Notes under the pieces: generated by a model
Told to the model about the DNA's origin: nothing
Seen by the model: the letters and a program-made list of their open reading frames with translations, nothing else
Databases searched by the model: none
Assembly (NCBI RefSeq): GCF_005844455.1
Contig: NZ_SPGF01000011.1
Location: forward strand, 1-45,313
DNA from: Streptococcus mitis
GTDB taxonomy: Bacteria; Bacillota; Bacilli; Lactobacillales; Streptococcaceae
Direction: 5' to 3'
DNA: 45,313 nt
Part shown: one piece after another, positions 1 to 8,028 of the stretch
How positions within the stretch are numbered: the stretch's first letter is position 1
How the letters are laid out: each line of letters opens with the position of its first letter
Translations under genes and position numbers: made by a program

Positions 1-93
1 CCAAGAAAGATAAAGGCCCAATCGGTAGTTGATTTCATCTATAGAGTAACATAAATCTCAAAAAATAGGGTGAAAAAACTTTATTTGTCATGC

Positions 94-143
94 AAAAAAA
101 TAGAAGATGTGATAGAGAATCACTTTGATGTTCTCAATCACAC
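94..143 (-). terminator. Rho-independent terminator of the rplK-rplA operon
   Basis: Read on the minus strand, about 75 bases after the rplA stop, a 12-bp inverted repeat with one mismatch (TGTGATTGAGAA with TTCTCTATCACA, arms 132-143 and 109-120) is followed by a T-rich run at 95-102. Its position just after rplA fits an operon-end terminator. Confidence 0.75.
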
Positions 144-217
144 CTCCTATTCAAGTAGTTAGATCACTAACTTAATGACATTGTTTCGTACTCGTCTTCT
201 CTTTTATAAACTACTGA

Positions 218-907
218 TTAAAGTGAGTTTACGTCAACTTTGATACCAACACCTTGAGTAGTTGTGATAGTCAAGTTTGTTACATAAGTTCCTTTAGCTG
301 TAGCTGGTTTTGATTTTTGGATTGTTTCGTTGAAAGCTTTGAAGTTTTCAACCAATTTTTCAGCTTCAAATGATACTTTACCGATGATTGCTTGAACGTT
401 ACCTGCACGGTCAGCACGGTAAGTGATTTTACCACCTTTAGACTCTTCAACTGCTTTAGCAACATCCATTGTTACAGTACCAGTTTTAGGGTTTGGCATC
501 AAGTTACGTGGTCCAAGGACACGTCCAAGACGTCCAACAAGAGCCATCATGTCAGGTGTAGCGATAACTACGTCGAAGTCCAACCAACCGTCGTTGATTT
601 TCGCAACAAGGTCATCTTCACCAACAAAGTCTGCACCAGCAGCTTTTGCTTCCTCAGCTTTTGCACCACGTGCGAAAACAAGAACGCGTGAAGTTTTACC
701 AGTTCCGTTTGGCAATACCATTGCTCCACGGATTTGTTGGTCAGCTTTTTTTACGTCGATGTTCAAGTTGTAAGCAACTTCTACAGTTGCGTCAAATTTT
801 GCAAAGTTAGTTTCTTTTGCAAGTGCTACAGCTTCTTCTACACTGTATGCTTTTGTGCTGTCGATTTTCTCAAGAGCAGCACGAAGTTGTTTGCTTTTTT
901 TAGCCAT
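218..907 (-). CDS. rplA: 50S ribosomal protein L1
   Basis: Structural protein of the mobile L1 stalk of the large ribosomal subunit. It binds 23S rRNA near the E site and in many bacteria also represses its own operon by binding the mRNA. The 229-residue length is normal, and the family signature [15 protein letters not shown] is present at residues 131-145. The start is supported by an AGGAG ribosome site (914-920) just upstream of ATG 907. It lies downstream of rplK in the usual L11-L1 order, but the 212-base spacer between them is unusually long and structured. An L1-operator-like motif sits just upstream of the gene, which suggests autoregulation; that is inference. No defects seen. Confidence 0.98.
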   Translation of the reverse strand: MAKKSKQLRAALEKIDSTKAYSVEEAVALAKETNFAKFDATVEVAYNLNIDVKKADQQIRGAMVLPNGTGKTSRVLVFARGAKAEEAKAAGADFVGEDDLVAKINDGWLDFDVVIATPDMMALVGRLGRVLGPRNLMPNPKTGTVTMDVAKAVEESKGGKITYRADRAGNVQAIIGKVSFEAEKLVENFKAFNETIQKSKPATAKGTYVTNLTITTTQGVGIKVDVNSL

Positions 908-936
908 TTTCTATTCTCCTTGTAAGTGGTTCAATC

Positions 937-1092
937 GATTTTCATCTCCCACGTCACTCCTCGAAATGATGAAGTCTTGCGGGTTTTCAGTCTATTATTT
1001 TCCTTTTCCTACTTCGTTAAGTTCCTTTGCTGTACCTAACCTAAGTACAAGCCTCAGCCACTTGCCTAGTATGAAAAGCAACCAATAGACTG
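937..1092 (-). ncRNA. Candidate structured leader between rplK and rplA, with an L1-operator-like motif
   Basis: On the minus-strand transcript a 105-base block is closed by a perfect 9-bp inverted repeat (CAGTCTATT at 1092-1084, AATAGACTG at 996-988). Inside it, CTTTTCATAC can pair with GTAGGAAAAG with one mismatch, and TGTAC/GTACA forms a smaller hairpin. Between this block and the rplA ribosome site lies GTGGGAGATGAAAATC (952-937), which matches 14 of 16 bases of GTGGGAGGTAAAAATC in the rplK leader. GTGGGAG resembles the L1-binding element of L11-operon leaders. This may be a second L1 operator or another cis-acting RNA. A short inserted repeat bounded by the inverted ends is the alternative. 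Confidence 0.5.
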
Positions 1093-1119
1093 CTGTGAGA
1101 TTTTCTACTGTGTTATTGA

Positions 1120-1545
1120 TTAGTCAACAACAGTGAATCCCATAGAACGAGCAGTACCTTCGATCATACGCATTGCAGACTCAATGTTTGCTGCGTTCAA
1201 ATCTGGCATCTTAGTTTCTGCAATTTCTTGTACTTGTGCACGAGTAACTGTAGCAACTTTAGTTTTGTTAGGTGTACCTGATCCTTTTTCAACACCTGCA
1301 GCTTTTTTCAAAAGAACAGCAGCTGGTGGTGTTTTAGTGATGAAAGTAAATGATTTATCTTCGTAAACTGAGATAACAACTGGAATGATCATACCAGCTT
1401 GGTCAGCTGTACGAGCGTTGAACTCTTTTGTGAATCCCATGATGTTGATACCAGCTTGACCAAGAGCAGGTCCAACCGGTGGAGCTGGTGTAGCTTTACC
1501 AGCAGGGATTTGCAATTTTACAAGTTTTTCGACTTTTTTAGCCAT
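1120..1545 (-). CDS. rplK: 50S ribosomal protein L11
   Basis: Ribosomal protein of the GTPase-associated centre. It binds the 1070-region RNA of 23S rRNA and takes part in factor binding and the stringent response through RelA. The length (141 residues) is normal and the conserved N-terminal segment [15 protein letters not shown] lies at residues 21-35. A strong AAGGAGG ribosome site (about 1552-1558) sets the start. It is the first gene of the rplK-rplA operon, with a promoter at 1624-1651 and an L1-type leader between promoter and start. Intact. Confidence 0.98.
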   Translation of the reverse strand: MAKKVEKLVKLQIPAGKATPAPPVGPALGQAGINIMGFTKEFNARTADQAGMIIPVVISVYEDKSFTFITKTPPAAVLLKKAAGVEKGSGTPNKTKVATVTRAQVQEIAETKMPDLNAANIESAMRMIEGTARSMGFTVVD

Positions 1546-1582
1546 TTTTAAATCCTCCTTTGTGGTTTTGGCGGTAATGTAA

Positions 1583-1617
1583 GATTTTTACCTCCCACAA
1601 GTATGCTTTTCACATAC
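1583..1617 (-). promoter_or_regulatory. L1-type autoregulatory mRNA leader of rplK
   Basis: On the transcript a hairpin (GTATG TGAAAAG CATAC, 1617-1601) is followed by GTGGGAGGTAAAAATC (1598-1583). GTGGGAGG next to a purine-rich stretch is typical of the L1 operator, which mimics the 23S rRNA L1 site, in L11-L1 operon leaders. The element sits between promoter and ribosome site, as expected for translational feedback by L1. Confidence 0.6.
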
Positions 1618-1623
1618 CCATCT

Positions 1624-1651
1624 ATTATACACTATTTATCTGAAATTGCAA
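1624..1651 (-). promoter_or_regulatory. Promoter of rplK-rplA
   Basis: Minus strand: -35 TTGCAA (1651-1646), 16-base spacer, -10 TATAAT (1629-1624). It lies directly upstream of the leader of rplK. Confidence 0.7.
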
Positions 1652-1667
1652 GAGAAAAGTTTATTTT

Positions 1668-2383
1668 TTAATCGACGTAATCTCCGCCTTCAAAGCCGTA
1701 ATACTCTTCCAAACTGAGACCACTTTCAGCTATTTCTTTTGCTTCTTTTCCGACATAACGAAGGTGCCATTCTTCAGCCATATAGCCTGTTTCCTTTTCC
1801 TTGCCTTTGAGATAACGGACAACAAAGCCATAATCAGCCGCATGGTTCAAGAGCCATTGGCCGCCTTCTCTTCTGTCACCAAATCACCATTTGTCCCAAT
1901 CACATCAAAGGCCAAGCCTGTCTGGTGTTCGCTATAGCCAGGACGAGCAGAATAACGGTCGGCAGCTTCTTTCCCATCTTGATTGACATAATCTTGATAG
2001 AGCTTTGTCTGGGTTTCATAACTTCTAAAGCCACTGTAATGGTCGCTGATTGGGAAACCTGCCTCTTGCATAGCTTTGATGAGTTTGACCAACTCTGCCT
2101 TGGCTGTTGGATTTTCCCCTGGATTATAGTCTTTAGACAATGGATAGTGTTTGTTGGCTACGATGATTTCATCGTATTTCCCTTGGATGCTGTAGTAGTC
2201 TCCTTTGTTAGCCACTTCTGCTTTTTTCTGGGCAGCTCCTTGAGATTTACTGCCGGCTGTTCCATCAGCTCTAGCTGTTTGTTCTATTTTAGCTGCGCCA
2301 TCTTCATTTTTTGATTTTTCCTGTGAACAAGCTGCTAGACTCAAGGCTAGCAAGGCTGTCAAGACAAGGTATCTTTTTTTCAT
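1668..2383 (-). pseudogene. ldcB: Frameshifted peptidoglycan carboxypeptidase LdcB/DacB (lipoprotein)
   Basis: VanY/LdcB-type zinc carboxypeptidase that trims stem peptides of peptidoglycan at the outer face of the membrane. The first part (2383-1847) starts with a lipoprotein signal peptide and lipobox LAAC (Cys19) and holds the zinc motif SEHQTGLAFD (His153, Asp160). The reading frame then runs into a stop after ...EEKAANGS. The remainder continues in another frame as ...LLNHAADYGFVVRYLKG and contains the second metal motif EEWHLRY. Restoring one G in the run at plus-strand 1859-1860 rejoins the frames as KAAQWLLNHAADYG. As written, the product lacks the catalytic Glu and the third zinc His and should be inactive. 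It follows the HIT gene closely (2 bases). A base-call error in the short homopolymer cannot be excluded. Confidence 0.85.
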
Positions 2384-2385
2384 TT

Positions 2386-2856
2386 TTACTCCTTTATTTC
2401 TAATAGTTTATCTAGTTCTGACGATAAACATTTGACTAATCTTTTAATCTCATCCGGTTTTGCTTGGCAATCTTCTGCCGCCATTTCTTCCCAGGGCACC
2501 CACCAGACTGGACCACGGCCATTCAATCCACGTCCCCTCATATCACCTGATTGTCTTGGAAAGAGGTGCCAGTGAACGTGGGCATCTCCATTTCCTAGAA
2601 GTTCAATGTTCATCTTTTCAGCTTTAAACGCTTTGGCGACTGCTTCTTGAACCAAACTCATTTCCTCTAGAAAACGAAGTTTTTTAGAAGTCTCCATCTG
2701 ATGGAGTTCTGTGACATGCTCCTTTGCTAGAAATAAGGTATAGCCCTTAAAGTATTGATGGTCTCCAATGACAACATAGCCTGTTTCTAGTTCTTTTACA
2801 AAGTAGGGATTCTTCCCTGTCTTGATCTATTCAATTCTTTGACAAATCAAGCACAT
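2386..2856 (-). pseudogene. HIT-family protein with a premature stop at codon 10
   Basis: Histidine-triad family (nucleotide-binding hydrolase/transferase; substrate unknown). The catalytic motif HVHWHLFPR is intact. Reading back from it, the frame stays open and protein-like to the start MCLICQRIE (ATG 2856), where the CxxC metal motif of HIT proteins is seen, except for a TAG at 2829-2827 directly after these nine residues. A single base change from a sense codon explains it. Translation could restart at an internal ATG (2697), giving 103 residues with the HIT motif but without the N-terminal strands. The ATG at 2856 begins one base after the stop of the M42 peptidase, so the two are probably coupled. 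Either a real nonsense mutation or a sequence error. Confidence 0.8.
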
Positions 2857-2857
2857 A

Positions 2858-3895
2858 TCAGTCTACCAATGCACTCTTGAGATAAGCGTCGACCATACGC
2901 TCAGTCGCCACGACCGAATCAATGTGTGTTCGTTCGTAAGAGTGACTGGATTCAATACCAGCTCCAAGGAGGGCGTGTTTGACCTCTGCTCCTGCAGACA
3001 TGGCCGCTGAAGCGTCAGAACCATAAAATGGATAGATATCTAGCTTAAATGGAATATCTTGCTCTTTCGCCAAAGCCACTAAATGTTGACGGAAGTCATA
3101 GTGATAGGGACCTGAAGCGTCCTTGACACAGATAGATACTGTGTACTCATCCGTCTGCTGGTCATCTCCCATTGCCCCCATATCGACAGCTAGATATTCA
3201 ACCACTTGAGTTGGAATATTGGAGTTGGCACCGTGACCCACCTCTTCAAAGACTGAAAAGGCAAAATGAGTTGTTATTGGTAATTCAATCCCCTCTTCCT
3301 TATAAACACGAAGAAGATTGAGCAAAATCGCTGCGCTGACTTTGTCATCCAAGTGACGTGACTTGATAAAACCAGTATCTGTCACGACAGTTCGCGGGTC
3401 AAAACTGATAAAGTCGCCAACCTCGATGCCCAAGGCGCAGGTTTCTTTTTCATTACTTACTTTTGCATCCAAACGCACTTCCATATTGTCCTGTGTGCGT
3501 TCTGCAGTTCCTGCATCCTTGTAGACATGGCAAGAAGTTTGGTGGATGAGGATGGTTCCAGATACCTTTTTACCTGTGCTAGCCACATGAACCGTACAGT
3601 TTTCCCCTTCGATCATGTTCCAAGGAAAACCACCGATACGGTCCAATTTGAGACGGCCATCCGGTTTGACTGCACGAACAATAGCACCCAGCGTATCCAC
3701 ATGGGCAGTCACATAGCGGTGTTGTTCATCATTTTGACCTTTAATGGTCACATTGACACCACCCTTGGCTGTACGAACTGGCTGGTAACCAAGCTCTTCT
3801 AAAGTATGGACCAAGTAGTCTGAAATCTCACGAGTAAATCCCGTCGGAGATGCAATTGCGGTTAGTTCTTTGATATATTCTACTGTTCGATTCAT
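2858..3895 (-). CDS. M42-family metallo-aminopeptidase
   Basis: Cytoplasmic dinuclear-metal aminopeptidase of family M42 (the PepA/FrvX/TET group), probably trimming peptides taken up by the cell. Metal and catalytic residues are visible: AHVDT (His65, Asp67), HLDDK (around residue 183), the general base pair FEEVG (Glu217-Glu218), AVDMG (Asp238) and a C-terminal SSHSYERTH with the last histidine ligand. The 345-residue length fits. AGAGGTGAA lies before ATG 3895 and a TATAAT box at 3923-3918. The sequence differs from the glutamyl aminopeptidase PepA that I recall from pneumococcus, so I give no symbol. The HIT and ldcB genes follow in the same direction. Substrate preference cannot be told. 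Confidence 0.9.
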   Translation of the reverse strand: MNRTVEYIKELTAIASPTGFTREISDYLVHTLEELGYQPVRTAKGGVNVTIKGQNDEQHRYVTAHVDTLGAIVRAVKPDGRLKLDRIGGFPWNMIEGENCTVHVASTGKKVSGTILIHQTSCHVYKDAGTAERTQDNMEVRLDAKVSNEKETCALGIEVGDFISFDPRTVVTDTGFIKSRHLDDKVSAAILLNLLRVYKEEGIELPITTHFAFSVFEEVGHGANSNIPTQVVEYLAVDMGAMGDDQQTDEYTVSICVKDASGPYHYDFRQHLVALAKEQDIPFKLDIYPFYGSDASAAMSAGAEVKHALLGAGIESSHSYERTHIDSVVATERMVDAYLKSALVD

Positions 3896-3917
3896 TTCTT
3901 CACCTCTTTTGCTACCT

Positions 3918-3923
3918 ATTATA
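3918..3923 (-). promoter_or_regulatory. -10 box of the M42 peptidase gene
   Basis: TATAAT on the minus strand 23 bases upstream of the ATG. No good -35 is visible; the upstream side is the brnQ terminator. Transcripts starting here would run through the HIT and ldcB genes. Confidence 0.5.
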
Positions 3924-3941
3924 ACACATTTATCATCGGAT

Positions 3942-3988
3942 AAAAAAAGAAAATCACCTCTGTAGACTTAGCTACAAAAGTGATTTTA
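3942..3988 (-). terminator. Terminator of brnQ
   Basis: Minus strand: long inverted repeat around the brnQ stop (AAAATCACTTTTGTAG pairing with CTACAGAGGTGATTTT, two mismatches), followed by a CTTTTTTT run at 3949-3942. Strong intrinsic terminator. Confidence 0.85.
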
Positions 3989-3992
3989 GTGA

Positions 3993-5333
3993 TTATTCCA
4001 TTTCAAAAACATCGCTTTCTTGCTTGTTTGGTAAAACCAATGAGAGCAAGATTCCGACAACGGCTGGTACCAACCATGGGAGTGAGGCCTTTGCAAAAGG
4101 AAGAACATTGACAAGATTTGCAAGAAACTCAACTTTAAATGAGCTTCCTAGTACGCTTGCAATGGCAATGGCTGTAACGACTGCAATTGTCAACTGCATA
4201 CCCGGTTTTGAAAGAGCCACAAATTTGTTGACAATGACAATCATGACGATAGCAATCGTGATTGGGTACAAGATAACCAGTACTGGAATTGAATACTTGA
4301 TAATCGCATCAAGACCCAAATTAGCAATAGCAAATCCAATCAAGGTAAAGGCTGTCGCATAAACCTTGTAGCTGATTTGTGGGAAACGCTCATTAAAGAA
4401 CTCAGCTGTTGACACAATCAAACCAACTGTTGTTGTGAAGCAGGTTACGGTAACCATAGCTGCAAGGAAGAGTTGAGCTGTTGAACCAAAGATTTCTTGA
4501 GTAGCTTGTGACAAGATGTAAACGCCTGGTGTTCCACCCTTCATCGCTTCGGCTGGTACTGGGAAATGATTGCCAAGGAAACCTAAACCAATGTAAAGGG
4601 CACTGAAAGCAAGGGCAACAACGATACCAACAACCCAAATAGTTGAAATGTATTCTTTCTTACTTGAAAATCCAAGTTGTTTCAAGGTTTGAACTGCAAT
4701 TACACTAAAGGCAACTGAGGCAAGGGCATCCAAGGTATTGTAACCTTCTAGGAAACCTGTACCAAAGGCAGAAGCTTGATAAGCAGCTGAAGCAGCTTGA
4801 GGACTTGTTCCACCGTATTTGAAAGCTCCTAGAACAACCAAGATGACAATCAAGATTGCAAAGACTGGCGTTAAAATACGGCCGATACGGTCCAAGATTT
4901 TGGATGGATTAAGCGAAATCAAATAGGCTGTCGCAAAATACAGAACCGTAAAGACAATCAAACCAAGACCTTTATTTGCATCCGACAAAAGAGGGCTAAT
5001 CCCTACCTCGTAAGCTGTTGTCGCAGTACGTGGGATAGCAAAGAATGGACCAATTGACAAGTACAGAACTGAGAGGTAAAGAGTCGCAAACCAAGGTGCT
5101 ATCTTTGTTGAAATCTCATAGATATATCCTTTAGGATTTAGCGTTCCAATAATAAGAGTCAAGACGGCGATACCGACACCTGAAAAGACAAAACCTGCGA
5201 TGGCAGGAAGAAAATGTTCTCCAGATAGAGCACCTAGAGAAGGCGGAAAAATCAAGTTCCCCGCACCAAAAAATATTCCAAACAGGAGCAAGCCTGTTAG
5301 GGCACCTTTTTTAGCCATGAAAATCTCCTTCAT
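3993..5333 (-). CDS. brnQ: Branched-chain amino acid:cation symporter (LIVCS family)
   Basis: Polytopic membrane protein that imports Leu, Ile and Val together with Na+ or H+. The 446-residue length and about 12 hydrophobic segments match the LIVCS family. The N-terminus MAKKGALTGLLLFGIFFGAGNLIFPPSLG is the conserved family start. An in-frame Met lies five codons upstream (MKEIFMAKK); AAGGAG at 5327-5332 overlaps that upstream codon, so the better start is the ATG of MAKKG at 5318 with the ribosome site 8 bases before it. It is a monocistronic unit: own promoter at 5353-5381 and terminator at 3942-3988. Family members are often repressed by CodY, but I see no convincing CodY box. Intact. Confidence 0.93.
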   Translation of the reverse strand: MKEIFMAKKGALTGLLLFGIFFGAGNLIFPPSLGALSGEHFLPAIAGFVFSGVGIAVLTLIIGTLNPKGYIYEISTKIAPWFATLYLSVLYLSIGPFFAIPRTATTAYEVGISPLLSDANKGLGLIVFTVLYFATAYLISLNPSKILDRIGRILTPVFAILIVILVVLGAFKYGGTSPQAASAAYQASAFGTGFLEGYNTLDALASVAFSVIAVQTLKQLGFSSKKEYISTIWVVGIVVALAFSALYIGLGFLGNHFPVPAEAMKGGTPGVYILSQATQEIFGSTAQLFLAAMVTVTCFTTTVGLIVSTAEFFNERFPQISYKVYATAFTLIGFAIANLGLDAIIKYSIPVLVILYPITIAIVMIVIVNKFVALSKPGMQLTIAVVTAIAIASVLGSSFKVEFLANLVNVLPFAKASLPWLVPAVVGILLSLVLPNKQESDVFEME

Positions 5334-5352
5334 ATTTATAAAATACTGACTT

Positions 5353-5381
5353 AGTATATCATGAATACGAGTATGAAAAAA
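5353..5381 (-). promoter_or_regulatory. Probable promoter of brnQ
   Basis: Minus strand: extended -10 TGATATACT (-10 TATACT at 5358-5353) with a TTTTTT -35-like hexamer (5381-5376) at a 17-base spacing. Confidence 0.45.
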
Positions 5382-5435
5382 GCTTCACGAAGTAAATATT
5401 GAATGTTTTCAAGATTCTAAAAAATGAGAATTATC

Positions 5436-5482
5436 TAAAAATAGCATTCTCCCACCCAGTCCACACCAAGTAGGAGAAATGC
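5436..5482 (-). terminator. Probable terminator after the rhodanese gene
   Basis: Minus strand, just past the stop: GCATTTCTCC (5482-5473) pairs with GGAGAATGC (5452-5444) with one bulge, followed by TATTTTT. The loop is about 20 bases, so it is weaker than the others in this window. Confidence 0.5.
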
Positions 5483-5488
5483 AAAATT

Positions 5489-5776
5489 TTAAAGTTCTTC
5501 AAAGGCTAACATGCCACCCTGAACATTGATAACTTCATAACATTGTTCAGCTAGAAATTGACAAGCACGCGGCGATCTCATTCCAGATTTGCAAATAACA
5601 TAATACAACTGGTCCTTGTCCAACTGATCAAAGGTATCAGGCAATTGACTAAGCGGTAGGTTGTGGGCACCTTCTAAATGAAGTGTTTCAAACTCATCCA
5701 CTTCTCGCACGTCCACTAGAGAAAGTTGGTCGTTTTGATAAAGCTGGTAAAATGCGTCAAAGGTAATTTCTTTCAT
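5489..5776 (-). CDS. Single-domain rhodanese-like protein
   Basis: Small sulfurtransferase domain (95 residues) with the persulfide-carrying active-site loop CKSGMR at residues 62-67 (Cys62) and the rhodanese landmarks LVDVRE and EGAHNLPL. The sulfur acceptor is unknown; it may shuttle persulfide sulfur in the cytoplasm. I place the start at ATG 5776 (MKEITF) because GGAG at 5784-5788 lies eight bases before it. An upstream in-frame ATG at 5812 falls inside the BOX repeat and has no ribosome site. The whole gap to the upstream UDG-like gene is a BOX element, so a shared transcript would carry the folded BOX RNA right before this ribosome site. Confidence 0.88.
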   Translation of the reverse strand: MKEITFDAFYQLYQNDQLSLVDVREVDEFETLHLEGAHNLPLSQLPDTFDQLDKDQLYYVICKSGMRSPRACQFLAEQCYEVINVQGGMLAFEEL

Positions 5777-5789
5777 TCTTTTTCTCCTA

Positions 5790-5985
5790 ATACTCTTCGA
5801 AAATCTCTTCAAACCACGTCAGCGTCGCCTTACCGTAGGTATATGTAACTGACTTCGTCAGTTCTATCCACAACCTCAAAACAGTGTTTTGAGCTGACTT
5901 CGTCAGTTTTATCTGCAACCTCAAAGATGTACTTTAAGCAGACTGCGGCTAGCTTCCTAGTTTGCTCTTTGATTTTCATTGACTA
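5790..5985. repeat. BOX element, A-B-C configuration
   Basis: boxA at 5790-5848 contains CGTCAGCGTCGCCTTACCGT, the core used in BOX-PCR typing with one change. boxB (45 bases) at 5849-5893 begins CTGACTTCGTCAG. boxC at 5894-5985 begins with the same CTGACTTCGTCAG and ends with CTAGTTTGCTCTTTGATTTT plus CATTGA. BOX repeats are mobile stem-loop elements typical of S. pneumoniae and near relatives and can alter expression of neighbouring genes. This copy fills the complete gap between two co-directional genes. Confidence 0.95.
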
Positions 5986-6561
5986 TAAAATGGTTTTAAT
6001 TCTTTTTTTCAAATCTGGCACCACTTTTGCCTCAAACCAAGGATTTTTGGCCATCCAGATTTGATTTCGCGGTGAGGGGTGAACTAGCGGAAAATAGGTT
6101 GGCAAATAGTTCTGGTAATGTTTTACCCTCTCTGTCACCTTGCCACTGACTTCCTCCTGTAAATAGTAGGCTTGGGCGTATTGCCCAATCAAGAGGGTTA
6201 ACTGAATATCTGGTAATTCTTGCAAGAGCTGAGGATGCCATTTTTCTGCAAAACCAGTCCGCGGCGGAAGATCACCCGACTTTCCATGCCCTGGAAAGTA
6301 GAAATCCATAGGCAAAACAGCAAAATAACCTGAATTGTAAAAGGTATCTTCATCCACACCTAGCCACTCCCGCAAGCGGTCACCACTCTTATCTTTCCAG
6401 TAAAGGCCTGCTTCTTGAGTTTTAAGTCCCGGTGCCTGACCAATGATATTGATGCGAGCAGTTTTTGGCGCCGCAAAGAGAGGTTCAATTCCGCGTTCTG
6501 TATAGCTAGCATTCTGCGGATCCACCATAATAGCCTGCTTGATTCTTTCGATTTGAGACAT
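5983..6561 (-). CDS. Uracil-DNA glycosylase superfamily protein
   Basis: 192-residue protein of the UDG superfamily, carrying motif 1 as GQAPG (residues 41-45) and the second active-site motif as HPSPRN (161-166). It probably recognises damaged or deaminated bases, but the sequence is not that of the housekeeping family-1 Ung, so the activity is inferred only from the fold motifs. I chose ATG 6561 (MSQIERIKQ) because GGAGGGAAAACAG precedes it; a Met nine codons further upstream has no ribosome site. The TAG stop lies in the last three bases of the BOX element, so BOX insertion may have changed the extreme C-terminus. pepV lies upstream in the same direction. Confidence 0.85.
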   Translation of the reverse strand: MSQIERIKQAIMVDPQNASYTERGIEPLFAAPKTARINIIGQAPGLKTQEAGLYWKDKSGDRLREWLGVDEDTFYNSGYFAVLPMDFYFPGHGKSGDLPPRTGFAEKWHPQLLQELPDIQLTLLIGQYAQAYYLQEEVSGKVTERVKHYQNYLPTYFPLVHPSPRNQIWMAKNPWFEAKVVPDLKKRIKTIL

Positions 6562-6614
6562 CTGTTTTCCCTCCAAAAAGAAGTCCAAGCATTACATCTC
6601 AGACTTCTAAGGCT

Positions 6615-8015
6615 TTATTTGATCAATTCATAAATAGCTTCGGCATAGATTGCTGCTGCTCGGAAGAGATCGTCCAAGGCGATAAATTCATTGGCTTGGT
6701 GCATGGTGTCAATTGAGTCTGGGAACATGGCACCGTAGGCAACCCCACGTTCCAGCAAGCGACCAAAGGTACCACCACCAATGACTTGTTCGTGACCTTG
6801 AAGACCAGTTTGTTTTTCATAGACATTCAACAAGGTTTGCACAAGCGGATCTTCCATTGGCACATAGTGAGGCGTGTGGCCGTGTTCAGAAAGGCTAACA
6901 GAAGCAACTGGCAAGTTTTCAAGGATTGACTTGATTTGTTCTGGGCTTGTCCCTTTTGGATAGCGGATGTTGAGGGCAATCGTATTGTCAGCACTTGTTT
7001 CATCGAAGCGGAAGACACCGGCATTCATAGAAAGGGCACCCATCTTTTCATCCACATGAGCAATCTTGAGATTTTCACCCTCATGGTCGTTCAAGAGAAT
7101 TTTTCCAGCGATGTCAAGGTAGTCTTTTGCAGGACCTGCAAAATCAAACTGACTAAGGAAGAGGGCGAGATAAGTCGCACCATTAACACCTGAAGCAGGC
7201 ATAGCACCATGGGCTGATTTACCAATGATGGTCACCTTGTATTGGCCAGCTTCTTCTTGAATTTCTCCTCTGAGTTTGTGCTCTGCAACAAAGGCATCTA
7301 GTTTAGCTTGCAAGTCAGCCAAGTCACCTGAAACGACTGCTGTTGCTGATTCAGGTACCATGTTTTCACGCAAACCACCTGTGAAGCTGTGAAGACGGGC
7401 AGCACCTGTATTTTCACCTGCAAAGTGGAGGTATTCTGTGATGTTTCCTTTTTCACCATTGATAATTGGGAATTCAGCGTCTGGAGAGAAACCGAAGTCT
7501 GGTTTTGCAAGTCCTACGTGCTCGAAGTAGTAGTCCATGTCTGCCCAGCCTGATTCTTCGTCTGTTCCGACGATGAAACGAACCTTCTTAGAAGTTGGAA
7601 GGCCCAATTCTTTGATGATTTTCAAACCATAGTAACAAGCTGTTGTAGGCCCCTTGTCGTCCGAAGCTCCACGCGCATAAAGACGACCGTCTTTGATAGT
7701 TGGTGTGTAAGGATCTGTGTCCCAACCGCTACCAGCTGGCACCACGTCCATGTGGGCAAAGATTCCGAGAACTTCTTCTCCATCACCAAACTCGAAGTGT
7801 CCTGCGTAGTTATCGACATTCTTAGTTGGATAGCCATCGCGGTCTGCGATTTCAAGGAATTTCTCCAAGGCTTTTACTGGCCCAGGTCCAAATGGATGCT
7901 CAGCATCAGCCTTGCTATCATCACGTTCTGAGTTAATTTCCAAAAGGCTAAACAAGTCAGCCAAGAGGTCTTCTTTACGTTTTTCTACTTCTGCTGTAAA
8001 ATCAATTACTGTCAT
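6615..8015 (-). CDS. pepV: Dipeptidase PepV (M20 family, Xaa-His dipeptidase)
   Basis: Cytoplasmic zinc dipeptidase that splits dipeptides derived from imported oligopeptides. Visible M20 residues: AHMDVVP (His88, Asp90), SDDKGP (bridging Asp near 119), and the general base in GTDEESG (Glu153, Glu154). The length from ATG 8015 is 466 residues, as in other PepV proteins. An in-frame ATG 12 codons upstream overlaps the nitroreductase stop and would add a basic tail, so I prefer 8015. The ribosome site (AGAAAGAAG) is weak. It starts 13 bases after the nitroreductase stop, so the two are probably co-transcribed. Confidence 0.95.
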   Translation of the reverse strand: MTVIDFTAEVEKRKEDLLADLFSLLEINSERDDSKADAEHPFGPGPVKALEKFLEIADRDGYPTKNVDNYAGHFEFGDGEEVLGIFAHMDVVPAGSGWDTDPYTPTIKDGRLYARGASDDKGPTTACYYGLKIIKELGLPTSKKVRFIVGTDEESGWADMDYYFEHVGLAKPDFGFSPDAEFPIINGEKGNITEYLHFAGENTGAARLHSFTGGLRENMVPESATAVVSGDLADLQAKLDAFVAEHKLRGEIQEEAGQYKVTIIGKSAHGAMPASGVNGATYLALFLSQFDFAGPAKDYLDIAGKILLNDHEGENLKIAHVDEKMGALSMNAGVFRFDETSADNTIALNIRYPKGTSPEQIKSILENLPVASVSLSEHGHTPHYVPMEDPLVQTLLNVYEKQTGLQGHEQVIGGGTFGRLLERGVAYGAMFPDSIDTMHQANEFIALDDLFRAAAIYAEAIYELIK

Positions 8016-8028
8016 TTTTTTCTTCTTT

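Noticed and set aside
1..32. Plus-strand frame ending KKDKGPIGS-stop at the left edge
   Set aside because: Could be the tail of a gene from outside the window, but nine codons are too few to support a feature.
392..773. Open frames on the plus strand opposite rplA (up to 116 codons)
   Set aside because: Mirror of the strongly coding L1 gene; no ribosome site or recognisable domain.
1859..1860. Programmed frameshift in ldcB
   Set aside because: No slippery heptamer or downstream hairpin; a simple base loss is more likely.
5390..5430. CodY-like box upstream of brnQ
   Set aside because: Best match has four mismatches to AATTTTCWGAAAATT, not enough to report.
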